DNA of 64,000 nucleotides from Phycomyces nitens. Taxonomy: Eukaryota; Mucoromycota; Mucoromycetes; Mucorales; Phycomycetaceae. Positions 59,995-64,000 of the stretch are shown piece by piece (position 1 is the first letter of the stretch; the number at the start of each line of letters is the position of its first letter). Where the stretch lies: NCBI GenBank assembly GCA_022702545.1, contig JAHRBC010000003.1, positions 6,448,001 through 6,512,000 of the forward strand. Reading direction: 5' to 3'. The notes below the pieces were generated by a model, which had not been told where the DNA came from, did not search any database, and saw nothing but the letters and a program-made list of their open reading frames with translations. The position numbers were made by a program, and so were the translations under genes.

Positions 59995-62900
59995 ACCTTT
60001 CTATCTATTATTCTTGTGTATTTGTCTATTTTTCTATTATATCCACCTCATTATATCTTTTCCCTTTATTTACATATATCTTATATAATTCATCTTATAT
60101 TCTCATGGAATGCCTTTTCTTAAAAAAAAAAACCAAAAAAAAAACCACTAAGAAAGTGTTTCACCGTACCAAATTTACTCCTTACTTCGCTATTCTTCTT
60201 TCCATTTATTTCTCTTCCCAGCACCTGTCTTGTTTCTGTATTCATCGCTCACTACCATTCATCGGCTCGTTTTGCGTGCATAATCCCTGCATCGGTTTCA
60301 TTGATCCATTCGTGTACACAGACATTCATTGTTGTTACTTGCCCTGTACAACATGCATCAAAAAAGGAGCCTATATTTCGTACATCTTCAGCTCCTTTCC
60401 TCGCATGTCTTTACAGAACACGACTCATTAACGCGTCTTATTTTACTTTAATACCCCTTTTATGGCGGTTACTTTTATTCTATTTCTTATAATGAAAGAA
60501 TATTCTCTATGATATGCCATTTACACAAAAATACATGTTATATTTTCTACAAACAAATTCTTAAAGTCTATCTTTCCAAAAGAGAATTGTCCCACCATTT
60601 TTTTTATAAGAAAGACAATATAGAATATAATAAGATAATAAATAATTTAAAAAATATCAAGATCACGCCTCAGCATGATGTATCCCATTGACAAGGAGAG
60701 ATTGCATGGGCTACACAGGGCCTAAAAGTACCAAAATAAAAAAAAATTAACAATTATAAATATATCAAATAGAAATGTGGCAAAAGGAGAGATTCTAAAA
60801 CCAAACACACGGTTCCCTTTATTGACTACACAAAAGCATTCATTGTTGCCTAGGAAAGTTAATTAGATAAAGATCCCTGTGTATCTAGTAATCCAAGATT
60901 TTTGTACGATATGGCGCCAATTATACTTAAAATAAAAAAAAGTCACATATTTTCAACACTTTACTATCATCTTATAGTCCACACACACACACGCACACAC
61001 GCATTTAAAAAAGGGGGGGCTATAGTGCACAAGATTGTTTTGAAATCTAGGCAAGTCTATTCGGGAAAATATTGTGTGTATGACCTGAATCTAAATGTTG
61101 CTAGGTTACCGTAGTTGTCACGGCAACAAATTATATAATAAACTATTGTGTATACCGGAAATCAAACAGAATTGGCATTATGTTATTTAAAAATAAAATA
61201 TATTGTACTTGATGTGTAATGAATAAAAATAAAATAAAATAATAGAAAAAGTAAATCTGCGGCCCGTGCGTTGGTGTTATGAGCCATGGTTGGACTACCC
61301 TAGTCTAGGATAGTAAAATAGTAATTGAATTAAGAAGAGCGGGTCTTTTGGCTAACCTGACTATGTGTTTTTCTCATATACTCTTCTTTACTATTAAATA
61401 TTTTAATTATTTTGTATTTGGTTTGAACACTGCAAATTCAATGTGTTCAATTGATATCCCGATATGTGTATATTTTCAAAAGTCTGTGTCCCAGGCAGCA
61501 TCTTATCTTAATATTCAATCTTGACCCTTATTTTAGATACATTTTATCTGTGTAATTACTAGGATCTCAATAGATCCTATTTTGAATAATGTAGAGCCAC
61601 GGATTCTGGACTATTTACACCACCACCCCTGCTATCTATTAATGACGATGACTTCTTTACTCATCAGCTATTCCCCAATGACAAGCCAAGTGTCACCATT
61701 AAAAAAGTGTGTAACAATGCAGGATAGGATCGGGGCCTTATACATATAGTTTACCTACAAATAGGAGCTGTGTGCGGAGTCGTTTTGATTTTAAGACAAA
61801 AAGAAACAAGACCAAGTATCTTTAACTATCATTATCCTGAAGCTTTATTTTCTTTGCTTCTCAAAATGATCCGTGATTTGCAAAATTTAGGACCAAGAAT
61901 TCCAAACAATATTTTCTGAACGACGACTATTTAGATACTTAAATATACATGCTTGTGTATGTGTCAGCAAAGCCAAAACATTTATATATATGTACACACA
62001 CACACACACACAAATACGATCTACAGGAATGTCCAACAAATAAAGGTGGGGAATCAAATTAGGTTGGAATCCTTGCCAAGCACTTGGTTATTTTCCTCAT
62101 TGGTTGGGCGCACTAGTAAATATACTGCGATTATCTTTTTGATCTTTTGGAAGGAACTTGTTTTTCTATCATTGTTTGATACCTAACCCTTAATCATAAG
62201 GAGAAGTCATTTATATTATTCACGACATCTTGAAGACTTTAAAGAAGTATACTGTGCACCGTATTCAAATAAGCATACTCACCATTAATTTTCAATTGTG
62301 TCCCCATTACTTTTTGACACCTTGACACCAATATGTCAGATTCCTAATACACACGATATAACACCTAAAATGGCTAACGATGGTCTCACGGGCTGTCCAA
62401 ACATCAAAGTCTCTCTCTCTGTGTGGGATATTACATTTTCCGTTCCCTTCTCTTGATACTCCCGCAATTAAGAAGATTCAATAAACAAACCCTCTTTGTA
62501 TCTAGTAGATCAGCAGATAGTTTATCGATAAAATAGGTCACATCAATAATATCATCAAACAACAGGAGGCTATTCCTCTTTTTTTTTTTTTAAGAAAAAG
62601 TACCTTAAAAAGGAGAGAGAGCGTCTATAAGCCATTTCTTAAAGGCAATAGCAATAACAAGAATGATATGCTGTGTCTGTAACAGTTAATGACATTTACT
62701 GTAATATATTTGATGTTATTTTCCTTGTGATAAATCACACAATAGGTTTGCCTTTGACGTCTCGTCAATCATATAGAATCTTACACCTTGGTCATGCGAT
62801 GTTAATCATTTGTAACGCAGATACTCTTCTAATAATATTAACACATGAGATTCTTCTTTTTTGCTTTTATAATATTCAATAACATTAGTATATATGTGTA

Positions 62901-64000
62901 TTAGCCTATTCAAATACTAATAAAAAAATATTACGACCAGCAATGAATCTTTTTTTTTTTTCACCCCCAAATGTTTCCAGATTCAATCTCACCAAATATG
63001 CCTTTTATTCAGAGCAACCGGTAACCCAACAATGATTTGAAACGTGCAAGTTCAAGGGCCTCAAGCTTGGATCTGGCCTTATTCCACGGCTTGTTTGTAC
63101 CTAATAATATTTCTGAGACAAATGTGCAATCAAGAAATATTTATATATATACATGAGATTTCTTGATTTTTAGTGTTACTGAATATTTTTATCCTAATGC
63201 GATTATAGGTCTCCCCCAAATACGCTTGTACTATTTGATTTTACAGTTTAAAATCTCTTAAAAAAAGTATTAAAATTGCTCGTTTTTTTTATTCTTTAAT
63301 AATAATCTGAAACAATCGGTTAGGGCAAAGGAGAGAAGAAAATAGCACATAGGGAGAAAGCCTCTTGACCTCAGAGCGTCTGGGAAGCAGGCCAACTACA
63401 AAAGTTGCCGAGATAAGATAATTGTGTGTAGTATCAATAACGATAACCAGAAAAAGAAAAAAGAAACGAGATCTCGTTTGTCTTTTAACGAGTTTATATC
63501 AGTTCCTATTTTATAGTATTTTGCCGGATATTATCCTTGGAGTTTTGTTTTAGGAAAGACTGCCATTTATACATTCTGAATAGTGTGCTTGGTTGTTCAA
63601 AGACACTTTGAGGTGATTGTCTCTTAATCTTGTCCCCACAGGGAATCATTGGTAAATTCACATTCATAAGCTGAGCTATATTTGTGGAAGCATTCATATG
63701 GAAATGCTTAGAAATGACATTTATGGCCAATGATAACTCGAAACAATGAAATAACAATATCCTTTTACGACGAGCTGTCCTTTTTTAATTCAGTAATACA
63801 AGCATTGATAGTTACGAATTGTCCTAAATTCTTTAAGCCGTGGTTGTATGACCTTTTATACTCGGCAAGTATATTTTAAAACATTTCCTGAATAAACATA
63901 TATGTTCTGACAGGCTTTCTGGAAATCTAAACGGTATGTGCTACTTGTAGCATTTATTTACTAGAGTTACAATAAGCCCTTTTATAGATTTTATATATTT
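59995..64000. other. AT-rich intergenic to window end, no confident gene
   Basis: About 4 kb without a recognised gene. It includes the homeobox 3' region, simple tracts ((CA)n near 60978 and 61993) and homopolymers. A minus-strand open frame at 63506-63757 (83 codons; NIAQLMNVNLPMIPCGDKIK, then PSTLFRMYKWQSFLKQN) has fairly normal composition and could be the last exon of a gene extending past the right edge, but no splice acceptor or domain could be confirmed. Confidence 0.45.

Noticed and set aside
60105..60431. 108-codon plus-strand frame after the homeobox gene
   Set aside because: Low-complexity start, no domain, no splice context; probably 3' flank.

Overview
The window is nuclear DNA of a filamentous fungus, most probably an early-diverging (Mucoromycota, Mucorales-type) species. 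Three things point there: very AT-rich intergenic DNA full of ATT, AT and CT simple repeats; genes split by many short introns (mostly about 50-100 nt, GTAAGT-type donors); and the gene set, which includes a myosin-head chitin synthase with DEK_C tail, a velvet factor, a TALE/KN homeobox gene and relics of Tc1-like transposases. A Phycomyces-like genome fits best, but that is an inference from style and not a database result. No tRNA, rRNA, CRISPR or viral sequence was recognised.

Layout. 1-3.2 kb: two minus-strand genes, the 5' part of a Fig4/Sac-domain phosphoinositide phosphatase (it runs off the left edge) and a SET-MYND methyltransferase. 3.2-16.8 kb: a gene-poor AT-rich island holding an 852-bp long-inverted-repeat element, an orphan spliced gene, a small C2H2 zinc-finger gene and decayed coding fragments. 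16.8-19.5 kb (minus): a PHD/chromodomain SNF2-type remodeler whose ATPase half is degenerate and truncated. 20.4-26.8 kb (plus): the 1,995-residue myosin-like chitin synthase. 27.2 kb: a secretory EF-hand protein of Ssp120/nucleobindin type. 28.2-32.0 kb: a ten-exon PHF14/AF10-like extended-PHD protein. 32-42 kb: an AT-rich region littered with Tc1-like transposase relics that surrounds an eleven-exon 2,4-dienoyl-CoA reductase (minus, 37.6-39.1 kb) with two 9-nt microexons. 42.0-43.9 kb: velvet transcription factor. 44.8-45.9 kb: mitochondrial nuclease NUC1/EndoG. 46.1-47.9 kb (minus): MFS transporter of SLC49/FLVCR type. 48.5-49.8 kb: ribosomal protein uL4. 50.2-56.5 kb: kinesin-4-like motor with a very long coiled coil. 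59.0-60.0 kb: homeobox gene. 60-64 kb: no confident gene.

The genes do not form a pathway or cluster; this is an ordinary eukaryotic segment. Several are linked to hyphal growth and development (chitin synthase, kinesin, velvet, homeobox) and several to chromatin (SET-MYND, remodeler, PHF14-like). I rebuilt exon structures by hand from splice signals and checked that reading frames join. Exon lists are given in each entry, and every total coding length given is a multiple of three.
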